Of a stretch of 64,000 nt of DNA, positions 8,962-20,273 are shown piece after piece. The stretch is from Glutamicibacter arilaitensis Re117 (lineage in GTDB: Bacteria; Actinomycetota; Actinomycetes; Actinomycetales; Micrococcaceae). Positions within the stretch are counted from its first letter, which is position 1. Each line of letters starts with the position of its first letter. The notes beneath the pieces were generated by a model. The model did not search any database. It was not told the DNA's origin and saw nothing but the letters and a program-made list of their open reading frames with translations. A program made the position numbers and the translations under genes. Location of the stretch: positions 1,674,001 to 1,738,000 of the forward strand of contig NC_014550.1 in NCBI RefSeq assembly GCF_000197735.1, given 5' to 3'.

Positions 8962-10143
8962 GTGACTGATTTGCTTATTACAATTATCATCGCTGTCGCG
9001 GCTGTCCTCATTGTGGCTATTGGCATCATTGCCTTCGTCGCCAAGGGCCGCAAGCCAAAGACTCCGTACACCTCAGAGCGGGACTTAGATGACCTGCCAA
9101 CTGGCCAGAGCGCTGAGGGCGATACTGATGCCGCAGCATCGGAGGCCGGCGCCACCGATGTAGCCGTAGCGGTCGAAGAGCCTGTCGCACCGGCTGCCCC
9201 GCAACTCGATGTACCTGAACCTGTTCAGAGCCGCCTGGCTCGCCTGCGCGCACGCCTGACCAAGTCCAACAACATGTTCTCCAAGGGCCTGCTGGCCCTG
9301 CTCTCCCAGGACTCGATTGACGAGGATGTCTGGGAAGAAATCGAAGAGAATCTGCTGATGGCAGATCTGGGCACCGAACCTGCCTTGGAACTTGTTGACG
9401 CACTGCGTGAACGCGTGAAAATTGAAGGCAGCACCGACCCAGCACGCGTCAAGGCCATGCTGCGTGAAGAACTGCTCAAGCTCGTGGATCCAACCATGGA
9501 CCGCAGCTACCTGCCAGCACCCCACCCGGACCGCCCAAGCATCATCATGGTGGTAGGCGTCAACGGTGTAGGCAAGACCACCACCATCGGCAAGCTGGCT
9601 CGTGTATTGGTAGCAGAAGACAAGGACGTGCTCCTTGGCGCTGCTGATACATTCCGTGCCGCTGCAGCTGAACAGCTGGCCACCTGGGGAGACCGCGTGG
9701 GCGTGCCTACCGTACGTTCAGACATTGACGGTGCAGACCCAGCATCTGTAGCTTTCGAAGCCGTATCTGCCGGTATTGACCAAGAAGTCGACATCGTCAT
9801 GATTGACACCGCGGGACGCCTGCAGAACAAGGTCGGCTTGATGGATGAGCTGGGCAAGATCAAGCGCGTGGTGGAGAAGAAGGCTGCCATTGATGAGGTC
9901 CTGCTGGTCTTGGATGCAACCACCGGTCAGAACGGTTTGCAGCAGGCCAAGGTCTTCTCGGAAGTTGTCAACGTTTCCGGAATCGTCTTGACCAAGCTGG
10001 ACGGCACCGCCAAGGGCGGGATCGTTGTGGCGATCCAGCGCCAGCTCGGCGTTCCGGTGAAGCTTGTTGGTCTGGGTGAAGGCCCAGATGATCTGGCACC
10101 GTTCAATGCAGAAGATTTCGTAGACGCATTGCTCGAAGGCTAA
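8962..10143 (+). CDS. ftsY: Signal recognition particle receptor FtsY
   Basis: GTPase that docks ribosome-SRP complexes at the membrane; partner of Ffh, encoded at 27450. The 393-aa protein starts with a hydrophobic helix (about residues 4-27), the membrane anchor typical of actinobacterial FtsY. An acidic, Ala-rich linker, the N domain and the G domain follow. GTPase motifs are GVNGVGKTTT (near 200), DTAGRLQNK and TKLDGTAKGG, and the C-terminus has the closing GLGEGPDDLAPF motif. The start is GTG at 8962 with only a weak purine-rich site upstream. From here on the sequence is clearly richer in GC than smc and its neighbours. Confidence 0.96.
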   Translation: MTDLLITIIIAVAAVLIVAIGIIAFVAKGRKPKTPYTSERDLDDLPTGQSAEGDTDAAASEAGATDVAVAVEEPVAPAAPQLDVPEPVQSRLARLRARLTKSNNMFSKGLLALLSQDSIDEDVWEEIEENLLMADLGTEPALELVDALRERVKIEGSTDPARVKAMLREELLKLVDPTMDRSYLPAPHPDRPSIIMVVGVNGVGKTTTIGKLARVLVAEDKDVLLGAADTFRAAAAEQLATWGDRVGVPTVRSDIDGADPASVAFEAVSAGIDQEVDIVMIDTAGRLQNKVGLMDELGKIKRVVEKKAAIDEVLLVLDATTGQNGLQQAKVFSEVVNVSGIVLTKLDGTAKGGIVVAIQRQLGVPVKLVGLGEGPDDLAPFNAEDFVDALLEG

Positions 10144-10604
10144 GCGTAGCGCCTGCTACCGGTGAACTCCCTGTCATGAATCCCATGGCCGGGAGTTCGC
10201 TGTTTAACCGGTGTTTCCCGCACCGCGCGGCAGAGGCAGCACGTTGCTTGCTGAAGATCCTTGTAACTGAGGATTTTCTTGGTCAGTGCAAACGCTCTTC
10301 CAATAGAAAGAATCCGGTAGAAGAGAACGCGTTTGCAGTTTGTGCTCATGATTCTCCGGCGCCGCACGTAGATCTGAGAGCCATCGCAATAGATAGCGTG
10401 GTGCCGCAGCACTGCTGGGGCACCGCTTGTCCAGCTGATCTATCTGAGTTGATATTTCATGCGCTCGCAGGCTTGCTGGTTTCCTCCTGAATGATCATTC
10501 TCGCTGGATGCACGGCTGGGAAGGCGCGGGACTCGCGGATGCTGTTTCGGCCGCATGAACACCAGCCCCCCGGTGAATGATCGCCAAAGCCTCGCTTTGC
10601 CGTT
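10144..10604. other. Gene-free interval after ftsY
   Basis: No convincing gene. A hairpin at 10162-10200 (GAACTCCC / GGGAGTTC with two further pairs), 20 bases after the ftsY stop, is a probable terminator. A short CAAAGC-CTC-GCTTTG hairpin at 10585-10599 lies just beyond the stop of the glycosylase on the other strand. The small open frames in between lack family resemblance and ribosome binding sites. Confidence 0.4.
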
Positions 10605-11252
10605 CTAGCGCGGTGCGTTGCGTCCGGGACGGAAGGCCGAGACGCTCGGCTCTCCGGGCAGCCAGAAGCGCCAAGGAAATTCCGGGCCGCCCGCAACCCC
10701 GGCCACGCCCACGCGCGGGCCCGCCATGATGTCCTGCGCCGGCTGTTCCGGCCGGAAGATCCGGAACGGCGCAGCGAAAAGATCCCGCCCGTCATGGGCC
10801 TCGCGGGTGATGCCCAGCGCCGTAGCCAGGTTGCCTGGACCCCGGGCCAGCTGCGGCTCCTTGAGCGGGCTGGCGCCTTCCTGCTGCGGGCGTTTGGCGT
10901 GGCGACGCGCAGCGGCCAGCGCAACGCCGTCGACCACCTGACCGGCGCGCACCAGCACCCCGGAAGCCGTGTCAGCCGGCGAGCACACCAGATTCAAGGC
11001 AAAGTGCATGCCGTAGCTGAAGTACACGTACGCATGGCCTGCTTCCAGGAACATCGATGCATTGCGCTGGGTCTTCCGGTCCTTGGAGTGGCTGCCCGGG
11101 TCATACCGGCCGGCAGTCCCCACGCCCATATACGCTTCGGTTTCCGTGATCCGCACGCCCACCGCACCTTCGGGAGAATCCACTTCCAGAATGGCCCCGA
11201 GCAGTTGCGGGGCGACATCTACGGCATCAGGCAGGAAAAAAGAACGGTCCAT
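10605..11252 (-). CDS. DNA-3-methyladenine glycosylase (AAG/MPG type)
   Basis: Removes alkylated purines (3-methyladenine, hypoxanthine) from DNA. The 215-aa reading from ATG at 11252 begins MDRSFFLPDAVDVAPQLLGA, the usual N-terminus of this single-domain family. RITETEAYMG contains the conserved glutamate region; DPGSHSKDRKTQRNASMF and AYVYFSYGMHFALNLV form the substrate pocket, and LARGPGNLATALGI is the characteristic C-terminal motif. The open frame continues upstream to 11465, but those residues do not fit the family. It is transcribed alone against the flanking genes. Confidence 0.93.
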   Translation of the reverse strand: MDRSFFLPDAVDVAPQLLGAILEVDSPEGAVGVRITETEAYMGVGTAGRYDPGSHSKDRKTQRNASMFLEAGHAYVYFSYGMHFALNLVCSPADTASGVLVRAGQVVDGVALAAARRHAKRPQQEGASPLKEPQLARGPGNLATALGITREAHDGRDLFAAPFRIFRPEQPAQDIMAGPRVGVAGVAGGPEFPWRFWLPGEPSVSAFRPGRNAPR

Positions 11253-11434
11253 GGCCCCAGTATGCCAAGCGAAGCTACAGCGTCCCTGAATGCCAGCAAG
11301 TTCAGCGGCACCTTGATCTGGAGGAATCCCGGCAAAAGCCAGCATGTCCGCCCCGCAACTCCGCTGGCATCTTGCGCTGATGGCGCTGCGGGGCCGCTTG
11401 ATTCCTGTGGCACAGATAGCGCAGTGAATTCTTT

Positions 11435-11450
11435 GAAACGATCGCGAAAC
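11435..11450 (+). promoter_or_regulatory. Possible GlnR-type site upstream of amt
   Basis: GAAAC, six bases, GAAAC (11435-11439 and 11446-11450) resembles the half-site spacing of actinobacterial GlnR boxes. It lies about 140 bp before the ammonium transporter, a typical GlnR target. It rests on two short half-sites only. Confidence 0.3.
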
Positions 11451-11590
11451 ATTAACGAGAAGCAACCGTTACCCCGCGAGTCATCTTGATACACAGCCGA
11501 AACGAAGCAGCCAGTGTCCGGAAACATCTGCGGCGTTGAATAGTCATAACAACACCGATACACCGAACACCTTGAGGGGATGTGGTCCAG

Positions 11591-12811
11591 ATGGAATTGG
11601 ATGTAGCCAATTTATGGATCCTGATAGCCGCCGCACTCGTACTGCTGATGACGCCAGCACTGGGGCTTTTCTACGGCGGCATGACTCGCGCCACCGGCGT
11701 AGTGAACATGATGCTGATGAGCTTCTCGGCCGCGGCGATCACCGCGGTGGTCTGGGTGCTCTGGGGCTACTCGTTCTCCGCCGGGGAACCAGCCATCGCC
11801 GGAATCGTCGGCAATCCAATCAGCGACTTCGCCATGCACAACACCGAGCAGTCCGAATTGCTCGCCGCCGGATTCGCCGGTACCTTCGCCATGATCTCGG
11901 TAGCCATCATCTCCGGAGCCATCGCCGACCGTGCCCGCTTTGCGCCATGGCTGTTCTTCGTCCCGCTGTGGGTCACCCTGGTGTACGCACCGGTGGCCTT
12001 CTGGGTCTGGGGTGGAGGCTTGCTCTCAGCAGACGGATTCCTGGGCAGCATCTTCGGCGAAGCCATTGACTTCGCCGGCGGCGCAGTGGTCCACACCAAC
12101 GCAGGTATCGCAGCCCTGGTCCTGGCCCTGAAGCTGGGCCAGCGCCACAACTTCCACGACCGTCCGCAGCCGCACAACACCCCACTGGTCATGCTCGGTG
12201 CCGGTCTGCTGTGGTTCGGCTGGTTCGGTTTCAATGCCGGTGCGGCGACCACCGTCGAGCAGGCTGGACTCATCTGGGTCAACACCCTGGCAGCTCCGGG
12301 TGCAGCCGTCCTTGGCTGGATCCTGGTTGAAAAGCTTCGCGGTTCCCGCCCCAGCTCGCTGGGTGTCGCCTCCGGTCTGGTGGCCGGCCTGGTCGCCATC
12401 ACTCCTTCCTGTGCAGATGTGGCCCCGTGGGCCGCGATGCTGCTGGGCGTCCTGGCTGGCGCCGGTGCAGCCTGGGCAGTGAACCTGAAGTGGAAGCTGG
12501 GCTACGACGACTCGCTGGATGTTGTCGGCGTGCACCTGGTCGCCGGCTTGATCGGAACCCTGTTCCTGGGCTTCTTCGCCCTGCCAACCGAGGAGAGCGC
12601 TGGCGGACTGTTCTACGGCGGAGGCGTTGCCCAGCTGATCGCCCAGGCAGCCACCCTGATTGTGGTCATGGTCTTCTCCGCGGTGATGACCTGGGTCATC
12701 GCCACGGTCATTGGAAAGTTCAGCCCATGGCGTGTCGCGGCAGATATCGAAATTGCCGGGATCGACGAGGCGGAGCACAACGAAAATGGATACCAGCTGG
12801 TTTCCAAGTAA
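11591..12811 (+). CDS. amt: Ammonium transporter (Amt family)
   Basis: Integral membrane channel for ammonium uptake. The protein (406 aa from ATG 11591, or 409 from GTG 11582) has about 11 transmembrane helices. Family motifs are TPALGLFYGGMTR near the N-terminus, DFAGGAVVHTNAGIAALVLAL (first pore histidine region, about 160-180), GLLWFGWFGFNAGAA, and DVVGVHLVAGLIGTLFLG with the second pore histidine. Purine-rich GAGGGGA precedes both possible starts. In many actinobacteria amt is followed by glnB and glnD; here it is followed directly by a terminator and a catalase gene. Confidence 0.95.
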   Translation: MELDVANLWILIAAALVLLMTPALGLFYGGMTRATGVVNMMLMSFSAAAITAVVWVLWGYSFSAGEPAIAGIVGNPISDFAMHNTEQSELLAAGFAGTFAMISVAIISGAIADRARFAPWLFFVPLWVTLVYAPVAFWVWGGGLLSADGFLGSIFGEAIDFAGGAVVHTNAGIAALVLALKLGQRHNFHDRPQPHNTPLVMLGAGLLWFGWFGFNAGAATTVEQAGLIWVNTLAAPGAAVLGWILVEKLRGSRPSSLGVASGLVAGLVAITPSCADVAPWAAMLLGVLAGAGAAWAVNLKWKLGYDDSLDVVGVHLVAGLIGTLFLGFFALPTEESAGGLFYGGGVAQLIAQAATLIVVMVFSAVMTWVIATVIGKFSPWRVAADIEIAGIDEAEHNENGYQLVSK

Positions 12812-12875
12812 GGAGCGGAATCTGGAAAATAACGCAACACAAGCACGAGGGGCAGGGCGTTTCTGAAACGTCCTA

Positions 12876-12916
12876 CCAGGACCGCCGGTGGGCCATGCAG
12901 CCACCGGCGGTCCTGG
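12876..12916 (+). terminator. Strong GC hairpin after amt
   Basis: A perfect 16-bp stem (12876-12891 with 12901-12916) and a 9-base loop, without a T tract. This is common for terminators in high-GC actinobacteria. Confidence 0.7.
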
Positions 12917-13045
12917 CGTGTTCACGCCCGGTGGCGGGCACATGTGTAAATCATGGGAATCGCCTAGTGCGCTGGCATCAGCGGTGCACCGGCCCCTAGC
13001 GTGGCATTCACCAGCCGATTATTCCCAAGCAGCTAGGAGAGTGCC

Positions 13046-15148
13046 ATGGCCAGCGAACCAGAACAGCAAGCAAGCCCGGGAGGGGAACCGGTGTTGTCCG
13101 GCCCCGGCCAGGACAGCGAATTCCTGACCACCAACCAGGGAGCTCCCGTCAGCGATACCGACCATTCGCTCAAAGCCGGAGAGCGCGGGCCCACCTTGCT
13201 GCAGGATCACCACCTGCGCGAGAAGATCATGCATTTCGACCACGAGCGGATTCCGGAGCGCGTGGTGCACGCCCGCGGCGCCGGTGCCCACGGCTCCTTC
13301 ATCAGCTACGGCAACGCCTCCGAGCTGTGCCGGGCCGATTTCCTCAAGCCCGGGAAGCAGACCCGGGTCTTCGTGCGGTTCTCCACCGTGGTCGGTTCCC
13401 GCGGCTCGATGGACACGGCCCGCGACACCCGCGGCTTTGCCACGAAGTTCTATACCGAAGAGGGCATTTTCGACCTGGTGGGCAACAACATCCCGGAGTT
13501 CTTCATCCAGGACGGCATCAAGTTCCCGGATCTGGTCCATGCCGCGAAGCCGCACCCGGATGTGGAGATCCCGCAGGCGCAATCGGCCCACGATACCTTC
13601 TGGGATTTCGTCTCCCTGCATACCCCTGCCCAAGCCCACGTGATGTGGCAGATGAGCGACCGCGCGATACCCCGCTCGCTGCGCATGATGGAAGGGTTTG
13701 GCGTGCACACCTTCCGCATGGTCAACGAGGCGGGCAAAGCGTCCCTGGTGAAGTTCCATTGGAAGCCCAAGCTCGGCGTGCACTCGCTGGCCTGGGAAGA
13801 GTCCCAGCTGGCCGCCGGTGCGGATCCGGACTTCCACCGCCGCGATCTGGCCGAAGCCATTGACGCAGGCGCCTACCCCGAATGGGAACTGGGCGTGCAG
13901 ATCTTCCCCGATGACGGCACAGCGGTCTTCGAAGGCATCGACCTGCTGGATCCGACGAAATTCGTGCCAGAAGAACTGGCCCCGGTCCAGCCGCTGGGCA
14001 AGATGGTGCTGGACCGCAACCCGGAGAACTACTTCGCGCAGACCGAGCAGGTGGCCTTCCACCCCGGCCATCTGGTTCCGGGCATCGATATCAGCGATGA
14101 CCCGTTGCTGCAGGCGCGGCTCTTCTCCTACCTGGACACCCAGCTAACGCGCTTGGGCGGGCCCAACTTCGCGCAGATCCCGATCAACGCTCCGGTGTCC
14201 CCGGTCAATGACATGTTCCGCGATGGCTTCCACCAGCACCGGGTGCCCAAGGGCATCGCACCGTACAAGCCCAACTCGCTGGATGGCGGCTGCCCCTACA
14301 TGTCGCAAGTGGTTTCCGGGCAGCAGCCTCCGCTGGACTTCCCGCAGCCGGTGCCTGAAAGCAAGAAGGTGCGTTCTGAGCCTGCCAGCTTCTCTGACCA
14401 TTACAGTCAAGCCCGCTTGTTCTACATCAGCCTCTCGGCCGTTGAACGCGCCCATGTGCAGCAGGCCTACTCCTTCGAGCTGGGCAAGTGCACCGATCCG
14501 GTGATCCGCCAGCGCCAGGTGGAATGCCTGGCCAAGATCGATAGCCAGCTGGCCGCCGGCGTCGCCAAGGCACTGGGCTTGCCTCAGCCGGCAGCCATGG
14601 AGCTGGCTGACCCGATAGCCAGTCCCGCGCTTTCGCAGATCGGGAAGTCCTGGCCGGTGGACGGGCGCAAGGTCGGGGTGGTGTTCAATACCGGCAACCA
14701 CCAGCACGTGCCGGGAATCGCCCAAGCGCTGGCCGAACGCGGAATGTCCCCGCTGCTGGTCTCGGCCTCGGGCGGCGAAGTGGCTCCCGGGTTGCCCATT
14801 GACCGCACCTACCTGACGGCGCGGTCCATCGAATTCGATGCGCTGGTGCTCATCGGCCCGCTGCCTCCGGCCCCTGATGCTTCGGTTGCCTTGGATGCCA
14901 AGGCCGGTGCCGCCGGCGCGGGCGGGGTTCCCCTCGACCCGCGTCTGGCATTGCTGGTGACTGAGGCCTACCGGCACAACAAGGCCATCATCACCCTGGA
15001 AGGGCTCTCCGATGGCCTGCTCCAGGCAGTCGGCCTGGAAGATGATGCCCCGGGCATTGAACTGGTCCAGGTAGACGGGGTTGCCGACAGCGCTCAACAG
15101 CTGCTGTCCACCCACCGTGCGTGGGAACGTTTCCCGGTCAAGGACTAG
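13046..15148 (+). CDS. katE: Large-subunit (clade II) catalase, KatE type
   Basis: Heme catalase that disproportionates hydrogen peroxide. At 700 aa it belongs to the large-subunit clade. An N-terminal arm leads to the active-site histidine H75 in RVVHARGAGAHG and asparagine N148 in DLVGNNIPEFF; the heme tyrosine lies in RLFSYLDTQ (about 352-360). The C-terminal 150 residues form the flavodoxin/DJ-1-like domain typical of this clade (VGVVFNTGNHQHVPG onwards). ATG at 13046 follows AGGAGA at a good distance. KatE enzymes are usually stationary-phase or general-stress proteins; the neighbours (YihY, pyridoxamine-oxidase-like, CsbD) fit a stress cluster. Confidence 0.96.
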   Translation: MASEPEQQASPGGEPVLSGPGQDSEFLTTNQGAPVSDTDHSLKAGERGPTLLQDHHLREKIMHFDHERIPERVVHARGAGAHGSFISYGNASELCRADFLKPGKQTRVFVRFSTVVGSRGSMDTARDTRGFATKFYTEEGIFDLVGNNIPEFFIQDGIKFPDLVHAAKPHPDVEIPQAQSAHDTFWDFVSLHTPAQAHVMWQMSDRAIPRSLRMMEGFGVHTFRMVNEAGKASLVKFHWKPKLGVHSLAWEESQLAAGADPDFHRRDLAEAIDAGAYPEWELGVQIFPDDGTAVFEGIDLLDPTKFVPEELAPVQPLGKMVLDRNPENYFAQTEQVAFHPGHLVPGIDISDDPLLQARLFSYLDTQLTRLGGPNFAQIPINAPVSPVNDMFRDGFHQHRVPKGIAPYKPNSLDGGCPYMSQVVSGQQPPLDFPQPVPESKKVRSEPASFSDHYSQARLFYISLSAVERAHVQQAYSFELGKCTDPVIRQRQVECLAKIDSQLAAGVAKALGLPQPAAMELADPIASPALSQIGKSWPVDGRKVGVVFNTGNHQHVPGIAQALAERGMSPLLVSASGGEVAPGLPIDRTYLTARSIEFDALVLIGPLPPAPDASVALDAKAGAAGAGGVPLDPRLALLVTEAYRHNKAIITLEGLSDGLLQAVGLEDDAPGIELVQVDGVADSAQQLLSTHRAWERFPVKD

Positions 15149-15245
15149 CGCACCCAGGCGGGCGCGGCGCGGCCGGTGCATCAGCTGGTGCGCCTGCGCG
15201 CCGGCGCTGCCCGCTGGCACAAGTAATTGTTGAGGAGATTTGCAC

Positions 15246-16376
15246 ATGACTTCAGAATCCGAGAGCCATGATGGAAAAGGCAGCGCGGGCGCAACGGCTG
15301 CGAAAGCCAGGCGTGCTCCGGCACCAGATGCCCGATCCAAGCCCGATTCCCCACCGGACATGCACCCGCGGTCATGGAAGTACGCGGCCGGGCGATCCAT
15401 CAGGGAATTCTCCCGGAAGAAATGCACGGATCTGGCGGCATCGCTGACGTATTTTGCGATGCTCTCCATTTTCCCTGCGCTGCTGGCCGTGGTTTCCTTG
15501 CTGGGAGTTGCCGGCCAAGCGGAAAACATGACCCGCAATATCCTCTCGCTGATCCAGGAACTGGCCAGCAAGGAAGTGGTCGAAACCCTGCGCCAGCCCA
15601 TCGAGCAGCTGGCGTCGGCCCCGTCGGCAGGGCTGGCTCTGGTAGCCGGTTTGCTCGGCGCCCTGTGGAGCGCTTCAGGCTATGTCGGAGCTTTCGGGCG
15701 AGCCATGAACCAGATCTATGAAGTTTACGAAGGCCGTCCGTTCTACAAGCTGCGTCCGCTGATGCTGGCGCTGACCCTGGTGCTGCTGGTTGCCGTATCC
15801 GTGCTGGGGATGCTGCTGATCGTCTCCGGCCCGCTGGCCCAGGCGATCGGGAACGTCCTGGGACTGGGCGAAAGCGCCGTGGCCATCTGGAATATCGCCA
15901 AATGGCCGGTGATTGTGCTGTGCGCGATTGTGCTGGTGGCCGTGCTCTACTACGGGGCGCCTAATGTGAAGCAGCCGAAGTTCCGCTGGGTCAGCCTCGG
16001 ATCGGCCATCGCGCTGCTGGTGCTGGCGGTGGCTACCGTGGGCTTCTTCTTCTACGTCTCGAACTTCGGCAACTACAACAAGACCTACGGCGCCATTGGC
16101 GGGGTCATCGTGCTGTTGCTGTGGCTGTGGATCGCCAACCTCTCGCTGCTGTTCGGCGCGGTCTTCGACGCGGAGGCCGAACGCGGACGCCAGCTGCAGG
16201 CGGGAATCGCTGCCGAACGCTCGGTCCAGCTTCCGCCACGGGATATCAAGGCCAGCGTGAAGCAGGCAGAAAAAGAAGAGCAGGACATCAGCGACGGACG
16301 GGCGCTGCGCTTCACAAGTGAACTGCAGGCCGAGGAGCAAGCCGATCCGCAGCCGGGGCGGAGCCCGGAGCGCTGA
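15246..16376 (+). CDS. YihY/BrkB family membrane protein
   Basis: A 376-aa polytopic membrane protein of the YihY/BrkB family, once mislabelled RNase BN; the function is not established. After a polar N-terminus of about 45 residues comes REFSRKKCTDLAASLTYFAMLSIFPALLAV, the family's first helix with its conserved LTYFAMLSIFP. A central hydrophobic block follows, then YYGAPNVKQPKFRWVSLGS and YNKTYGAIGGVIVLLLWLWI, both diagnostic. The ATG at 15246 is eight bases after GAGGAG and is better than the TTG at 15240. It lies 97 bp after katE and may be co-transcribed. Confidence 0.92.
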   Translation: MTSESESHDGKGSAGATAAKARRAPAPDARSKPDSPPDMHPRSWKYAAGRSIREFSRKKCTDLAASLTYFAMLSIFPALLAVVSLLGVAGQAENMTRNILSLIQELASKEVVETLRQPIEQLASAPSAGLALVAGLLGALWSASGYVGAFGRAMNQIYEVYEGRPFYKLRPLMLALTLVLLVAVSVLGMLLIVSGPLAQAIGNVLGLGESAVAIWNIAKWPVIVLCAIVLVAVLYYGAPNVKQPKFRWVSLGSAIALLVLAVATVGFFFYVSNFGNYNKTYGAIGGVIVLLLWLWIANLSLLFGAVFDAEAERGRQLQAGIAAERSVQLPPRDIKASVKQAEKEEQDISDGRALRFTSELQAEEQADPQPGRSPER

Positions 16377-16478
16377 GCGGCAGCCGAAGCTGGCAATCAT
16401 CTGGGTGCGCCTTGGCGCGGGCCGGCACCTCGGTAGCGTGGGATACGACCGGAAAATTCCAATTCAAAGGAGCTGAAT

Positions 16479-16955
16479 ATGGCCAACGAAGAGGCAAGCA
16501 AGGTTATCGGCATCATTAAGGACCTGCGCATTGCAATGGTCTCGACACACAGCGCGGGAAAGCTGGCCAGCCGCCCGTTGACACTGATTGAAGCCAGCGA
16601 GCAGGGAGAACTCTGGTTCTTCTCCACCGCGGATTCTGAAATTGTCCACGAAATCCGGGCCCAGGGATTGGTCAATGCCGCGTTCAGCGGATCCAAGGCG
16701 TGGGTCTCGGTCAGTGGGCAGGCGCAGGTGGTGCAGGATGTTGCCAAGAAGAAGGAACTGTGGAATACCGCAGTGGAAACCTTCGCCAGCGAAGGCCCGG
16801 AATCTGCGCAGACAGTGCTGCTGCGCATCGATGCCGACTCCGCTGAATACTGGGAGAACCCCGGCGGGGCAGCGAGCCTGGTGGCCGGCTGGGTGAAGCA
16901 GAAGCTCACCGGAAAGCCAGCCGAGCCAGGGGATTCGAATACAGTCGAGTTGTAG
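16479..16955 (+). CDS. General stress protein 26-like, pyridoxamine 5'-phosphate oxidase fold
   Basis: A 158-aa split-barrel flavin-binding family protein. Motifs are MVSTHSAGKLASRPLTL near residue 20, LWFFSTADSEIVHEI and VNAAFSGSKAWVSVSGQAQVV; the pattern matches general stress protein 26 (Pfam Pyrid_ox_like), which binds FMN or FAD. True PdxH activity is unlikely. AAAGGAG precedes the ATG. A very strong terminator follows 19 bases after the stop. Confidence 0.9.
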   Translation: MANEEASKVIGIIKDLRIAMVSTHSAGKLASRPLTLIEASEQGELWFFSTADSEIVHEIRAQGLVNAAFSGSKAWVSVSGQAQVVQDVAKKKELWNTAVETFASEGPESAQTVLLRIDADSAEYWENPGGAASLVAGWVKQKLTGKPAEPGDSNTVEL

Positions 16956-16973
16956 TCCACCGGAAACCGGCAT

Positions 16974-17014
16974 CGGCCGCTGCTCCTGATTGAAGGAGCA
17001 GCGGCCGTTTTTTT
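16974..17014 (+). terminator. Intrinsic terminator
   Basis: A perfect 14-bp GC stem (16974-16987 with 16994-17007), a 6-base loop and seven T residues: a textbook rho-independent terminator. Confidence 0.95.
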
Positions 17015-17036
17015 GTGCAGGGTGCCTAGCACACAG

Positions 17037-17070
17037 CTGCGCCCCATGGATTTGCATCCATGGGGCGCAG
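17037..17070. terminator. Hairpin downstream of csbD-like gene
   Basis: A perfect 14-bp stem (17037-17050 with 17057-17070) and a 6-base loop, lying 13 bases beyond the stop of the minus-strand CsbD gene. No T tract is present on either strand. Confidence 0.65.
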
Positions 17071-17083
17071 TTGGCTGAAGGGC

Positions 17084-17275
17084 TTAGGACAGGTCGTCTC
17101 TGACATCCTTGGCGGCGTCCTTGACGTGTTCTCCTGCCTGCTTTGCCTTGGCTGCGGCCTGGTCCTTCATGCCTTCAGCCTGCAGCTTCTCATTATCGGT
17201 GGCATCTCCGTAGGCTTCCTTGGCCTTTCCAGATGCTTCCTGGGCCTTGTTCTGGATCTTGTCTCCAATACCCAT
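17084..17275 (-). CDS. CsbD family stress protein
   Basis: A 63-aa hydrophilic, Ala/Lys/Glu-rich protein starting MGIGDKIQNKAQEASGKAKE, the CsbD signature. CsbD proteins are general-stress proteins (SigB-dependent in Bacillus) without a defined activity. The ATG at 17275 follows a perfect AGGAGG at eight bases; the longer frame to 17311 has no such site. It lies next to the general-stress-26-like gene but on the opposite strand. Confidence 0.9.
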   Translation of the reverse strand: MGIGDKIQNKAQEASGKAKEAYGDATDNEKLQAEGMKDQAAAKAKQAGEHVKDAAKDVRDDLS

Positions 17276-17506
17276 GATTCTTACCTCCTGTGTGGATCTG
17301 GTTACTGACAATTTGGACTATAGGCCAGTTTGCAACCAGGGGATCCGCAACTGGATGTTTGCTTGCGGCCAACTTTGCAATTCATCAAGAAGGTTGCTTC
17401 GCGGTGCTGAAGCGGATTAGGGAACGCTCCCAGTTATCCGGCCACATTCTATGCAAGAGCTTTTGGGCCGCGCATGGTCCAGTTCTATCTGAGAACACCG
17501 GTGGCA

Positions 17507-19918
<2,412 letters not shown>

Positions 19919-19919
<1 letters not shown>

Positions 19920-19940
19920 AAAGTGTAGTTTTGCACTTTA
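19919..19940. promoter_or_regulatory. Palindromic operator at tetR start
   Basis: TAAAGTG, eight bases, CACTTTA forms a perfect 7-bp dyad at 19919-19940, immediately upstream of and touching the ATG of tetR. Related TTTGCAC / GTGCAAA half-sites occur at about 19902-19908 and 19950-19956. The size and position fit a TetR operator. Confidence 0.6.
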
Positions 19941-20273
19941 ATCCCAACGGTGCAAATTCGATGGATGCGGCGCAGCGTGGTGCGTGCGGGCCCTGCGCGC
20001 ATCGCCATTTTTCTGCGCTGGCTCACCGCGCAGCCGCACTACCCGGGCATCCGCCACTGGGTTCAGGCAGGGAGCGAAAGCAAGCGATTGCCACAGGGCG
20101 CACGCTTGGAAGTTTTCCAGCCGAGGCGCAGCTCTTGCTCCCGCTGTTTTCCAAGAATTGCAGCTGCACCCGGCGCGATGTTCCCGCGGTTATCAGGAGC
20201 CATTCAGCTGGGCCGAAGGTGGAATGGCTGTCACTTAGACTGGCCGAAAGTTCAGAGCAAAGAAGGAGGCCTG
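19941..20273. other. Intergenic region between tetR and the acyl-CoA dehydrogenase operon
   Basis: Divergent promoter region of about 330 bp. A reading frame from 19950 stays open into the next gene, but its first 108 residues do not look like a known protein. A strong AAGGAGG at 20263-20269 points to the ATG at 20274 as the first real codon. Confidence 0.45.
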
